Below are positions 53,957 through 62,782 of a stretch of DNA of 64,000 bases, one piece after another. The notes below the pieces were generated by a model. The model saw nothing but the letters and a program-made list of their open reading frames with translations, did not search any database and was not told the DNA's origin. The stretch comes from Pontibacter flavimaris (GTDB taxonomy: Bacteria > Bacteroidota > Bacteroidia > Cytophagales > Hymenobacteraceae): positions 731,736 through 795,735 of the forward strand of contig NZ_LVWA01000004.1 in NCBI RefSeq assembly GCF_001907195.1, given 5' to 3'. Position 1 is the first letter of the stretch. Each line of letters starts with the position of its first letter. A program made the position numbers and the translations under genes.

Positions 53957-54034
53957 GGTGGTTGTAGCTCAGTAGGTTAGAGCACCAGATTGTGATTCTG
54001 GGGGTCGTGGGTTCGAGCCCCATCTTCCACCCCA
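53957..54034 (+). tRNA. tRNA-His (anticodon GTG)
   Basis: Cloverleaf with an encoded G at -1 opposite C73, as required for His identity, and an encoded CCA end. D arm GCTC-AGTAGGTTA-GAGC, anticodon arm CCAGA-TTGTGAT-TCTGG, variable GGGTC, T arm GTGGG-TTCGAGC-CCCAT. The acceptor is odd: GTGGTTG faces CTTCCAC, leaving two adjacent U-U mismatches at positions 5-68 and 6-67. Confidence 0.95.
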
Positions 54035-54065
54035 AGCCCTTGAAGCGAACCTTCAAGGGCTTTTT
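54034..54065 (+). terminator. Terminator of tRNA-His
   Basis: AAGCCCTTGAAG-CGAAC-CTTCAAGGGC followed by TTTTT; its first base is the final A of the tRNA CCA. Confidence 0.92.
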
Positions 54066-54126
54066 CGTTTATATTGCATGAGAGTCTATTCACTCATGCA
54101 AAAATCACTCATTCAAAATTAAATAT

Positions 54127-55050
54127 ATGAGCTTAGTAGTAGTAGGTTCGATGGCGTTTGATGCGCTGGAAACCCCCTTCGGAAAAACAGATAAGATCGT
54201 GGGCGGTGCGGCCACCTATATTTCCCTGTCGTCTTCATACTTTGTAAAGCCGGTAAACGTGGTGTCGGTAGTGGGTGGCGATTTTGATCAGAGCCACGTG
54301 GAACTGATGCACCAGCGCGGCATCAGCACCGAAGGCATGCAGGTAAAGGAGAACGAGAAATCCTTTTTCTGGTCGGGCCGCTACTTTAACGACATGAACA
54401 GCCGCGAAACGCTGGTAACGGAACTCAACGTGCTGGGCGATTTCGACCCGATCATCCCCGACAGCTACCAGGGCTGCGAGTACCTGATGCTGGGCAACCT
54501 GGCGCCACAGGTACAAAAAACCGTGATCGAGCGCCTCCGCAACCGGCCGAAGCTGATCGTGATGGACACCATGAACTTCTGGATGGACATTGCCCTGGAC
54601 GAGCTGAAAGAGACCATAAAGCTCATCGATGTGCTTTCAATCAACGATGAGGAGGCGCGCCAGCTGAGCGGCGAGTACTCTTTGGTGAAAGCCGCGAAGA
54701 AAATCATGGCGATGGGCCCCAAGTTCCTGATCATCAAAAAAGGAGAGCACGGCGCCTTGCTGTTTAACGAGGAGAAGGTGTTCTTCGCGCCGGCCCTGCC
54801 GCTGGAGGAAGTATTTGACCCAACCGGCGCTGGCGATACCTTTGCGGGTGGTTTTATCGGCTACCTGGCCAGCTCCGGCGACATCAGCTTTGAAAGTATG
54901 AAGCGCGCTGTGATCTACGGATCTGCCATGGCCTCGTTCTGCGTAGAGAAATTCGGTACTGAGCGCCTGAAAAACCTGACCCAGGAGGAGATCGACGGCC
55001 GCGTGCGGCAGTTCGTGAACCTGGTGGCGTTTGATACCGTGCTACAGTAA
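54127..55050 (+). CDS. PfkB-family sugar kinase
   Basis: 307 residues of the ribokinase fold. Substrate side: VGSMAFDALETPFGKTDKIVGGAATYISLS; ATP/catalytic side: FDPTGAGDTFAGGFIGYLA with the catalytic Asp in TGAGD. Sugar specificity cannot be read from sequence; conserved single-copy members like this are widespread in Bacteroidota. Stands alone after tRNA-His. Confidence 0.9.
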   Translation: MSLVVVGSMAFDALETPFGKTDKIVGGAATYISLSSSYFVKPVNVVSVVGGDFDQSHVELMHQRGISTEGMQVKENEKSFFWSGRYFNDMNSRETLVTELNVLGDFDPIIPDSYQGCEYLMLGNLAPQVQKTVIERLRNRPKLIVMDTMNFWMDIALDELKETIKLIDVLSINDEEARQLSGEYSLVKAAKKIMAMGPKFLIIKKGEHGALLFNEEKVFFAPALPLEEVFDPTGAGDTFAGGFIGYLASSGDISFESMKRAVIYGSAMASFCVEKFGTERLKNLTQEEIDGRVRQFVNLVAFDTVLQ

Positions 55051-55074
55051 GTATAGCCAGATATAAAGTATAGA

Positions 55075-55103
55075 AAGGGAGGCTTCGGCTTCCCTTTTTT
55101 ATT
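55075..55103 (+). terminator. Terminator after the PfkB kinase
   Basis: AAGGGAGGC-TTCG-GCTTCCCTTTTTT, including a stable TTCG tetraloop. Confidence 0.85.
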
Positions 55104-55236
55104 TTAGATGAGTGCAAAAAAAGACTCTCGTTTGGCGCTTTTCGATAGCTTCTTACAGATGAGGTGCAGCATCTAAGTGCAACAAAGTAGGGCCCGATGT
55201 GGTAAACTATACTATACACTATGAGAACAACAAGCT

Positions 55237-55437
55237 ATGAGTATCAAGAATGAGAATAAGAAGAATTTGGATGAGTTAAAGAAAAACAATCCGAATCAGG
55301 AAGACCAGAGTAAGCTGATGGGCAATATCGATGATAACCCGGTACGCAATAAACTGAACAAGGACGCCACGAAAGTGCAGAACCCGAACCGCAACCTGGC
55401 AAAGGGCGGTAACAATACGCCATACGATAAAAAGTAA
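55237..55437 (+). CDS. Small hydrophilic Asn/Lys-rich protein (66 aa)
   Basis: No signal peptide or hydrophobic segment; about 40% of residues are Asn, Lys, Asp or Gln (NKKNLDELKKNNPNQEDQSK, PNRNLAKGGNNTPYDKK). Likely disordered; the style recalls small stress- or desiccation-related hydrophilic proteins, but no family is recognised. It has its own terminator, which supports it being real. Confidence 0.6.
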   Translation: MSIKNENKKNLDELKKNNPNQEDQSKLMGNIDDNPVRNKLNKDATKVQNPNRNLAKGGNNTPYDKK

Positions 55438-55475
55438 GGCGTTCGACACAAAATAAGCTATGAAAACTACGGAAG

Positions 55476-55506
55476 GAAAGCTCTTGACAAGGGCTTTCTT
55501 TTTTTG
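55476..55506 (+). terminator. Terminator after the 66-aa gene
   Basis: GAAAGCTCTTG-ACA-AGGGCTTTC followed by seven or more T. Confidence 0.85.
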
Positions 55507-55564
55507 TGCCCATGCTGTGTGGTTTGGCGGCTTCTGCTATCTTTAGCTGGCTTTATACTTTACC

Positions 55565-56803
55565 ATGCACCAAACCGATATTTGTATACTCGGCGCCGGA
55601 CCTGCCGGAGCCACCGCCGCGCTGCACCTCGCCAACAAAGGCATCTCATCGCTCTTGCTCGACAAAGCCGCTTTCCCGCGCGATAAAGTATGCGGCGATG
55701 CCCTGAGCGGCAAAGTGGTAAACGAGCTGCGCCGCATCGCCCCGGAGTTGCCCGCGCTACTAGGCCAGCAGCAGGAGGCGCTGCCCTCGTGGGGCATCCA
55801 TTTTATCTCGCCGGGTGGCCACAGGCTGAGCGTGCCGTTCAAGTATAATTACAAACCCGCGCAGGACACACCGGCTGGCTACATTTCCAAGCGCATTCAT
55901 TTCGATAATTTTTTAGTGGAGCAGGTGCGGCAGCGCCCGGAGATCAATTTTCGGGAGAACGTGGACGTGGCCAAGTATGAGCGCACACCAGAGGGAGGGT
56001 TTATACTTTCGGATAAGCAGGGGCAGCCGTTAGTGCAGGCAAAACTGCTGCTGGTGGCCAATGGGGCGCAATCAGGGTTTACGCGGCATGTGGCAGGGTT
56101 GGAGCAGGAGCCGGAGCATTATTGCGCAGGACTGCGGGCTTATTATAAAGGTGTGGAAAGTATGGATGGAGATGGCTTTATAGAGCTGCACTTCTTCAGG
56201 GATTTCCTGCCGGGCTACTTCTGGATCTTTCCGCTGCCCAACGGGCAGGCGAATGTGGGGGTGGGCATGCTGAGCAGCGCCGTGAGCAGTAAGAAAGTGA
56301 ACCTGAAAAAGGAAATGCTCCGCATGATAGCCTCACACCCCGAACTGCAGCGGCGCTTTGCCAAGGCAGAACTGGTAGACGACATCCGTGGGTTCGGGCT
56401 GCCGCTGGGCTCCCGCAAACGCGTTATTTCCGGCGATAACTACATGCTTTTAGGCGATGCCGGCGCTTTGATTGACCCTTTTACCGGCGAGGGCATCAGT
56501 AACGCCATGATCAGCGGGCGCTGGGCAGCAGCGCAGGCAGAAAAGTGCCTGGCGGAGCAGAATTTCTCCGCCCAGTTCATGCAAGGCTACGATAAAGCCG
56601 TGTACAACCGCCTCTGGAAAGAACTTAAGCTGAGCCGCCAGATGCAGAAACTCCTGAATTACCCTTGGCTGTTCGATAAAGTGGCCAGCAAAGCCTCCAG
56701 AAATCAAGCCCTCGCCGAAACCATCTCCTGCATGTTCAACGACCTGGATCTGCGCGAGCGGCTACGGCAACCGTCGTTTTACGCCAAGCTGCTGTTTAAT
56801 TAG
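55565..56803 (+). CDS. FAD-dependent oxidoreductase, geranylgeranyl-reductase type
   Basis: 412 residues. FAD-binding GAGPAGATAALHLANKG at about residues 10-26, DKVCGDALSGKV, and the second FAD contact MLLGDAGALIDPFTGEGIS near 300. These features fit the geranylgeranyl reductase subgroup that saturates isoprenoid or quinone side chains; the true substrate is open. Lone gene. Confidence 0.88.
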   Translation: MHQTDICILGAGPAGATAALHLANKGISSLLLDKAAFPRDKVCGDALSGKVVNELRRIAPELPALLGQQQEALPSWGIHFISPGGHRLSVPFKYNYKPAQDTPAGYISKRIHFDNFLVEQVRQRPEINFRENVDVAKYERTPEGGFILSDKQGQPLVQAKLLLVANGAQSGFTRHVAGLEQEPEHYCAGLRAYYKGVESMDGDGFIELHFFRDFLPGYFWIFPLPNGQANVGVGMLSSAVSSKKVNLKKEMLRMIASHPELQRRFAKAELVDDIRGFGLPLGSRKRVISGDNYMLLGDAGALIDPFTGEGISNAMISGRWAAAQAEKCLAEQNFSAQFMQGYDKAVYNRLWKELKLSRQMQKLLNYPWLFDKVASKASRNQALAETISCMFNDLDLRERLRQPSFYAKLLFN

Positions 56804-56874
56804 AGGAATTTAAATATAGCCCCGCCCCTCTAACAAGGCTGTTTCATTTTATTTGCAATGCTTCTAAACCTCTC

Positions 56875-56951
56875 TGTCATTCTGTTAAGAAACTTGGTAG
56901 AATGGAGGTTAAGCCTACGCAACTCGCTACCAAGATCCTTTCAGGATGACA
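56875..56951. repeat. Diverged TGTCAT-type inverted repeat
   Basis: TGTCATTCTG at one end and CAGGATGACA at the other, with an inner AACTTGGTAG / CTACCAAGATC pair. Same size class as the elements at 5048 and 26971 but a different stem. The 255-bp gap here also holds a C-rich hairpin (CCCCTCCTTGGAGGGG) at about 57016-57031. Confidence 0.65.
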
Positions 56952-57058
56952 AAATGAAGAGAATGAAATGACCTTATCTTCAAAGACCAGTTTTCTGCAT
57001 AACCTGGCGGCATATTCCCCTCCTTGGAGGGGTAGGGGTGGGTTAAGTATCATGCATC

Positions 57059-58774
57059 TTAAAAGGTCTGCTTTAGCCACAGCCTGAAGTTCTCTTTCTC
57101 CGCCGCTGTGACGTCCTGCCGCTTTTGCACGCTATACTTGCTGTAGTAGCTTTGGCCGTTTGCCTCCAGCCTTACCACCCGCAGCTGCTTCTCCCGGAAC
57201 AAGGCCAATTCCATTTCCTGCGGTTCCAGCGCCAGTAGTTGTTGTAGGTTGCTCTCCAGTTTGCGTCCGTTCAGGGCCACCAGCTCATCGTCTATGCTTA
57301 GCAGCTCACTGGCCGGAGAACCGGGGGCAATGGCCGTCACTTTTATACTTGCTTCTGATGAAATCTTGAATCCATACTTACCTTCGTACATGAGCGGATT
57401 CTGCTGTTCAGCCAGCGTGCAGCCCACATAGCGCAAGACCTCATCCAGTGCAGGTTCTATAGGTTCGGTGCCGTTGATATACTTGTCAAAGTATGATTGG
57501 AGCGACTGCCCGGCTACCTCATCCACTAATTCCGCGTAATCCTGCTCGCTATAGCCGATGTTCTTTTTACCGAAACGTTCCCAAAGCTCCCGCATCACCA
57601 CATCCATACTTGCTTTGTTGCCGGTGACCTGGCGCAGTTGCAAGTCCAGGAGCAGAGCCGTGAGGGCGCCTTTGATGTAGATGGATACTTTGCGGTCGGG
57701 AATGCCGGGCTTGTAGCCGTCCAGCCACAGATCAAAGGAGGAATCGGCGACGGAGAGGTTATGGCGGCCGTAGTCGGCAAAGTAGCGTTGCAGGGTGGTG
57801 TTGAGTTCCTCAAAGTATGCCTCGGCGGTGAAGAAACCGCTGCGCGCCAGTAGGTAGTCGCCGTAGTACGTGGTGATGCCCTCGGCCACGTAGCCGGTTC
57901 TGAAGTAGTTCTCCTGCGCAAAGTTGTACGGCAGCATCTCCTTTGGCCGGATCTTCTTGATGTTCCAGGTATGGTAAAGCTCGTGCGAGCTCACGCCCAC
58001 AAACTCTTTATATAAGGCCGGCGACATAAGGAGCTCGCCTGGCCCCAGCGTGATGACGGTAGAGTGGCTGTGCTCCACGCCGTGGTAGTAGCGGTAAGGC
58101 AGGATTTGGTTCAGATAATGATATTCCGGCACCGGAAAATCGCCGAACACCTCCAGTTGCTCTTTAGTAAAGCCGATGAAGTCCTGCTTGATTTTCGCCC
58201 AGTCCGGCTTACAATTCCCCTGTAGCCAGATGTGGAAAGTATAACCATTCACTTCAAACGTTTCCCGCTTCAGGCTGTCGCTGGCGATGAAGGGACTGTC
58301 CACCAACGCGTCAAAGCTGGTTGCCTCTAAAGTATGTTTTCCTGTCTCCGGCAAGCCGCAGGCAATTTGCCACTCCTCCGGCAGCTGCAACTGCAGCTGG
58401 CAAGGCTCCTGCTCGCGCCCTTCTACCGCCATCAGGCAGTTAATCGGGTTGAGGTAAAGCTGCTCCTCGTCCAGCCACGAACCTCCGGCGTCCATCTGGC
58501 GCGCAAAAAAGCTGTAGCTGATCGCTACTTCCGAAGCACCTCCGGTCTGCACCTGCCAGCGATCTTTGGTTACTTTCTCGATGGTGATGCTCTCTCCGTT
58601 GGCAGAGGCGGACACAGTGCGCAATCTCTGGGCAAACTGCTGTAGTTCGTACCGTCCGGGTCGCCAGGCGGGCAGCTGCAAGTATAGCTCCTGCTGCTGG
58701 TTTGCTTTTATCGTGATGACGATATCCACAAAATGCGTAAGCGGGTTCTGGTAAGAAAGGTGGTAGTAGATCAT
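57059..58774 (-). CDS. M61 family metallopeptidase with PDZ domain
   Basis: 571 residues. N-terminal beta domain (MIYYHLSYQNPLTHFVDIVI), catalytic core with HELYH in GVSSHELYHTWNIKKIRPKEM and the third ligand in YVAEGITTYYGDYLL, then a C-terminal PDZ-like domain (ISSEASIKVTAIAPGSPASELLSIDDELVALNG). M61 enzymes are glycyl aminopeptidases. No signal peptide is seen, so it is probably cytoplasmic. A TAGCTTTG box lies 40 bp upstream. Confidence 0.92.
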   Translation of the reverse strand: MIYYHLSYQNPLTHFVDIVITIKANQQQELYLQLPAWRPGRYELQQFAQRLRTVSASANGESITIEKVTKDRWQVQTGGASEVAISYSFFARQMDAGGSWLDEEQLYLNPINCLMAVEGREQEPCQLQLQLPEEWQIACGLPETGKHTLEATSFDALVDSPFIASDSLKRETFEVNGYTFHIWLQGNCKPDWAKIKQDFIGFTKEQLEVFGDFPVPEYHYLNQILPYRYYHGVEHSHSTVITLGPGELLMSPALYKEFVGVSSHELYHTWNIKKIRPKEMLPYNFAQENYFRTGYVAEGITTYYGDYLLARSGFFTAEAYFEELNTTLQRYFADYGRHNLSVADSSFDLWLDGYKPGIPDRKVSIYIKGALTALLLDLQLRQVTGNKASMDVVMRELWERFGKKNIGYSEQDYAELVDEVAGQSLQSYFDKYINGTEPIEPALDEVLRYVGCTLAEQQNPLMYEGKYGFKISSEASIKVTAIAPGSPASELLSIDDELVALNGRKLESNLQQLLALEPQEMELALFREKQLRVVRLEANGQSYYSKYSVQKRQDVTAAEKENFRLWLKQTF

Positions 58775-58814
58775 AGTTTATCGGGCTGATGCGTCAGATT
58801 ATACTTTGGTTTTG

Positions 58815-58822
58815 CAAAGCTA
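58815..58822 (-). promoter_or_regulatory. -7 promoter element of the M61 gene
   Basis: TAGCTTTG on the minus strand, about 40 nt before the ATG; no -33 TTG seen. Confidence 0.5.
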
Positions 58823-59033
58823 TGTACGTGGATTGAAAAGTGGGAAGTTATTCTTCTATCCGGAGGCTTTGTTAATTTCCTGCTCGCTGGATCCAACCAC
58901 CCCTAACCCCTCCCCCGAAACAAGTTCGGGATCCTAGACTTGTCAAAGGCGGGGAATGTTCCGCAGACGATTACACCCCTATGGTCCCCTCAAGGGGACA
59001 ATTTATACTTGGTTCAAGCTCCCTCAGCCATAG

Positions 59034-59470
59034 CTATCGAATCTGATCCCAGCCTTTGGGTTGAGCGCCTATGCGAGTTTTTCCGGTGCCGAACGAGAGT
59101 GAGGCATTGCGACGCAGGAGCAAAGGAAAAGCTCCCAGCGCGATGCCCGAAGGCGAGCCCTCTCGGGCTTGAGAGAGCCAAAGTCAGAGATGCAACGGTA
59201 GGCTTGTAAGACTGAGGATGAACGGAAGCTAGTAAAGATAGCTTGGCTCAAGAAGAAGGAAGCAGCGGCTATGGAAGGCACAAGCGGACGCTTGCGCCAG
59301 AGAAGGCATGAAGTATAAACCAGCAAGTATGAAGTATAAAGTATGACCTGCGCGGATTAGGAAATCTGCTGCAGAAGTGGTTCCGGACAAAGATGTCCGG
59401 AACAGCGGTATAGCAGAAGTATAAAGTATAGGTGCAAGTATAAAGTAGAGGCAAAGCAGGTAGTACGGTC
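59034..59470 (+). repeat. Intergenic repeat core, copy D (form 2)
   Basis: Begins ctatcgaatctgatcccagc, has the second variable block (tatgcgagtttttccggtgc ... ggaaaagctcccagcgcg), the AGCCCTCTCGGGCT hairpin, CAAGCGGACGCTTG, and a long hairpin GTTCCGGACA-AAGA-TGTCCGGAAC near 59380. The 58775-59641 gap holds this, a C-rich module near 58890-58920 and the rpmH promoter. Confidence 0.82.
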
Positions 59471-59583
59471 GCTTCAAAGTATAAAACCCGTCCTTACAAG
59501 CCTGTAAGGCTCCCCGGAGACGCCTGTTTCAACATCAAAACACAGCCGATCAGCATCTTTTCACAAAAATTATGAACCAGGCT

Positions 59584-59613
59584 TTGCTATTCTTTAAAGG
59601 TTTACTAATTTTG
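59584..59613 (+). promoter_or_regulatory. Promoter of rpmH-rnpA
   Basis: TTG (59584-59586), 19-nt spacer, TAATTTTG (59606-59613); the start is predicted about 22 nt before the rpmH ATG. Confidence 0.78.
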
Positions 59614-59641
59614 CAGGCCATAATAAAACCATTGGCAGACG

Positions 59642-59803
59642 ATGAAAAGAACATTCCAGCCTTCTCAGAGAAAAAGAAGAAACAAGCACGGTTTCAGATC
59701 AAGAATGGAAACCGCTAACGGTAGAAGAGTATTGGCCAGCAGAAGAGCCAAAGGCAGAAAGAGACTGACAGTTTCTAGCGAGAAAAGACATAAGGCAGCT
59801 TAA
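59642..59803 (+). CDS. rpmH: 50S ribosomal protein L34
   Basis: 53 residues, very basic: [20 protein letters not shown] is the standard start of the family, followed by [21 protein letters not shown] component of the large subunit. It precedes rnpA by 41 bp, the conserved rpmH-rnpA pair of most bacteria. Confidence 0.97.
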   Translation: MKRTFQPSQRKRRNKHGFRSRMETANGRRVLASRRAKGRKRLTVSSEKRHKAA

Positions 59804-59844
59804 TTCCTGATTCAGGAATTGGTTTCGCTATTGTATAGCCGCTA

Positions 59845-60255
59845 ATGGATTCAGCAGCAGCTAACGAGCAGCAAGCCGGCCAGCCTCATAGTTATACATT
59901 TTCGAAAGAAGAACACTTGTGCCATAAGCGGCTCATTTCGCTGCTGTTCGCCAAGGGTTCTTCTTTTAATTTGTATCCGCTGCGGTTTGTGTATTACACG
60001 CCGCAGGACCTGCCGCCTGGGCAAACCCAGGTGCTCATCTCCGTTTCCAAGCGCTACTTTAAGCGTGCCGTAGACCGCAACCGCCTCAAGAGGCAAATGC
60101 GCGAGGCATACCGCCTTAACAAGCACCTCCTGTTGCAGCACCCGGACCAGGCGCCACGCCTGCTGGGCATCCTGTACATCGGCAAGGAAAAAAAATCCTT
60201 CCACTCTATCCAAAAAAAACTAATTTCAGGTTTGGAGCGTTGTCTAAATAAATAG
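59845..60255 (+). CDS. rnpA: Ribonuclease P protein component
   Basis: 136 residues. Binds the RNase P RNA and helps tRNA 5' processing. The signature is KRAVDRNRLKRQMREAYRLN (RNR motif) after VLISVSKRYF. The N-terminus has an extra ~20 residues (DSAAANEQQAGQPHSYTFSK) before the usual start of homology. Co-transcribed with rpmH. Confidence 0.94.
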   Translation: MDSAAANEQQAGQPHSYTFSKEEHLCHKRLISLLFAKGSSFNLYPLRFVYYTPQDLPPGQTQVLISVSKRYFKRAVDRNRLKRQMREAYRLNKHLLLQHPDQAPRLLGILYIGKEKKSFHSIQKKLISGLERCLNK

Positions 60256-60284
60256 ACTTTCCTGCGTCTCCTTAGCCTGATATT

Positions 60285-61934
60285 ATGTACAAGAAAACTA
60301 TAACCGGCCTGCTGGTGGGCGTTTTTGCCCTGGGCCTCTTCTCTTTCAAAAACGATTCCGATAAATACTTCGAGATAGCTAAGAACCTGGACGTTTTTGC
60401 CACGCTGTTTAAAGAAGTAAATACCTATTACGTGGACGATGTGCCCCCGGCCCAGATGATGCGCGAGGGCATTGACGCCATGCTCAAGTCACTCGACCCC
60501 TACACGAATTACATTCCCGAAGACGATATTGAGGATTTCCGCACCATGACCACCGGCCAGTACGGCGGAATCGGCGCGATCATTGGCAGCCGCGACGGCA
60601 AAGTGGTGGTGCAGATGCCCTACGAGAACTCCCCGGCGCATAAAGCAGGCCTCTCCATCGGCGACGAAATCCTGAAAGTGAACGGCGTGGACGTGCGGGG
60701 CAAGTCTACCGAAGAGGTGAGCAAGCTGCTGAAAGGCCAGGCTAACACGACCATCAAACTGGAAGTGCGCAGCTACGGACAGAACAAGTCCAGAAACCTG
60801 GAACTGCTGCGGGAGAATATCATGGTGGATAACGTGCCCTACTATGGCATGCTGGATGGCGAGATCGGCTACCTGCAGCTATCGGGCTTTACCGTGGATG
60901 CGGGCAAGGAAGTGAAGACGGCGGTGCAGAAGCTGAAGGAAATGGGCGCTAAAAAGATCGTGTTTGATTTGCGCGATAATCCGGGTGGCCTGCTGCATGA
61001 GGCAGTGAATATCTCGAACGTTTTTGTGGAGAAGGGCCGCGACATTGTAAGCACCAAGGGTAAGGTAGAGGAGTGGAACAAGACCTATAAGGCGCTGGAC
61101 GAGCCGCTGGACCTGGAGATGCCACTGGTGGTGCTGACCAGTTCGCGCAGCGCATCGGCCTCCGAGATTGTGGCCGGCGTGATGCAGGACTATGACCGGG
61201 CCGTGCTGGTAGGGGAGCGCACCTTTGGTAAAGGCCTGGTGCAGGTAACGCGCCCGCTGTCTTACAACTCACAACTAAAAGTAACCACGGCTAAATATTA
61301 TATACCAAGCGGCCGTTGCATCCAGGCCATCGATTATGCCCACCGCAACGAAGACGGCAGCGTGGCCACTATTCCGGACTCGCTTCGCGCAGCCTTTAAA
61401 ACAGCAGCGGGCAGAGTGGTGTACGATGGCGGAGGCGTTAGCCCTGATGTGGAGGTAGAGCAGCCAGCCTTCTCCGAGATCACCAGAACCATCGCGGGCA
61501 AAGGCTACTTCTTCGACTATGCCAACAAGTATAAAGCAGAGCATCCGGGCATCCCTTCAGCCAAAGAGTTTAAACTGACAGATGCCGAGTACAAGAAGTT
61601 CGTGTCTTACCTGGACGACAAGGACCTTGCCTATACCACCGCCATTGAGAACGAGCTGGAAGACGTTGCTTCTAAGGCCAAGGAAGGCAAACACTATGAT
61701 GATATCCAGGCAGAGCTTGACGCCATCAGAAAGAAAGTATCCCATAACAAGTCGAACGACCTGATGCGCTTCCGCACTGAGATTCAGGAAATGCTGGAGG
61801 CGGAGATCGCCTCGCGCTACTACCTGCAGAAAGGCTATATTGAGTCTTCGTTTGATGATGACCCCGATATTCTGGCAGCGGTGCAGGTGCTGAACGACCC
61901 AGCCAAGTATAAGTCATACCTGAAGGCCAACTAA
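60285..61934 (+). CDS. S41 family C-terminal processing protease
   Basis: 549 residues. An N-terminal membrane segment (KTITGLLVGVFALGLFSF) anchors it in the envelope. PDZ domain at about 90-180 (GIGAIIGSRDGKVVVQMPYENSPAHKAG), then the Ser/Lys dyad: catalytic Ser in VLTSSRSASASEIVAGVMQ and Lys in VGERTFGKGLVQVT. These proteases trim C-termini of envelope proteins. It starts 29 bp after rnpA and may share its transcript. Confidence 0.93.
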   Translation: MYKKTITGLLVGVFALGLFSFKNDSDKYFEIAKNLDVFATLFKEVNTYYVDDVPPAQMMREGIDAMLKSLDPYTNYIPEDDIEDFRTMTTGQYGGIGAIIGSRDGKVVVQMPYENSPAHKAGLSIGDEILKVNGVDVRGKSTEEVSKLLKGQANTTIKLEVRSYGQNKSRNLELLRENIMVDNVPYYGMLDGEIGYLQLSGFTVDAGKEVKTAVQKLKEMGAKKIVFDLRDNPGGLLHEAVNISNVFVEKGRDIVSTKGKVEEWNKTYKALDEPLDLEMPLVVLTSSRSASASEIVAGVMQDYDRAVLVGERTFGKGLVQVTRPLSYNSQLKVTTAKYYIPSGRCIQAIDYAHRNEDGSVATIPDSLRAAFKTAAGRVVYDGGGVSPDVEVEQPAFSEITRTIAGKGYFFDYANKYKAEHPGIPSAKEFKLTDAEYKKFVSYLDDKDLAYTTAIENELEDVASKAKEGKHYDDIQAELDAIRKKVSHNKSNDLMRFRTEIQEMLEAEIASRYYLQKGYIESSFDDDPDILAAVQVLNDPAKYKSYLKAN

Positions 61935-62071
61935 AAGTATAAAACGCAAACAGGGGAGGGAGGTGCAGCAGTGCCTTCCTCTTTTGCATTGGAGGCAGCT
62001 ATACTTTTGGAGGCTTCGCCTGCATGGCGTAATTTTGCGGTCAATCTTATAAACTATAACCATACTTGCCC

Positions 62072-62767
62072 ATGCCGTTGTTGCTCGCGCTCGAAACCTC
62101 TACCACTGTCTGTTCTATCGCACTATATAAAGAGCAGCGGTTGCTGGGGGCCTCTGAGTTGCAGATCGAGAAATCGCACTCTTCTCACATCACCGTCATG
62201 GTGTCGCAGTTGGTGGAAAATTGTGGGGCCACGCTGCAGGAGTTGAGCGCGGTGGCTGTCTCGGGTGGTCCGGGTTCTTATACCGGTTTGCGCATCGGCA
62301 CCTCCACGGCCAAAGGGTTGTGCTACTCGCTTAATATCCCGCTGCTGGAGGTTTCTACCTTATATGGATTGGCAGCCCAGGTTATTGCCATGACGCCAAA
62401 CCCGGAACGCTACCTGTTCTGCCCGATGCTGGATGCCCGCCGCATGGAGGTTTATACTTGCCTGCTCACGCACGAGCTGCAGGAGGTGGAGCCAATCGCG
62501 CCGGTGGTGCTGGAGGAGCATTCGTTTGAGGGGAGGCTGAAGGAGCGGCCGATCATCTTTTTCGGAAGCGGTGCCACAAAGTATAAAAGTATGGTAAACA
62601 CCGGGGCGAATGCCTTGTTCATAGAGGGAGTGCTGCCATCGGCCAAGACAATAGGCCTGCTGGCGCTGCCAAAGTATGCGCAACGGGCCTTCGAAGACGT
62701 AGCGTATTATGAACCCTTCTACCTGAAGGATGTTTATATAACGAGCCCAAGTAAAGGAGCAAAGTAA
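62072..62767 (+). CDS. tsaB: tRNA threonylcarbamoyladenosine biosynthesis protein TsaB
   Basis: 231 residues from the ATG at 62072. ASKHA fold with LLALETSTTVCSIALYKEQR at the start, the conserved AVSGGPGSYTGLRIGTSTAKGL, and RMEVYTCLLTHEL. TsaB partners with TsaD and TsaE to make t6A at position 37 of ANN-decoding tRNAs. The DUF2480 gene follows by 15 bp. Confidence 0.93.
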   Translation: MPLLLALETSTTVCSIALYKEQRLLGASELQIEKSHSSHITVMVSQLVENCGATLQELSAVAVSGGPGSYTGLRIGTSTAKGLCYSLNIPLLEVSTLYGLAAQVIAMTPNPERYLFCPMLDARRMEVYTCLLTHELQEVEPIAPVVLEEHSFEGRLKERPIIFFGSGATKYKSMVNTGANALFIEGVLPSAKTIGLLALPKYAQRAFEDVAYYEPFYLKDVYITSPSKGAK

Positions 62768-62782
62768 AAAGGAGATATAACC

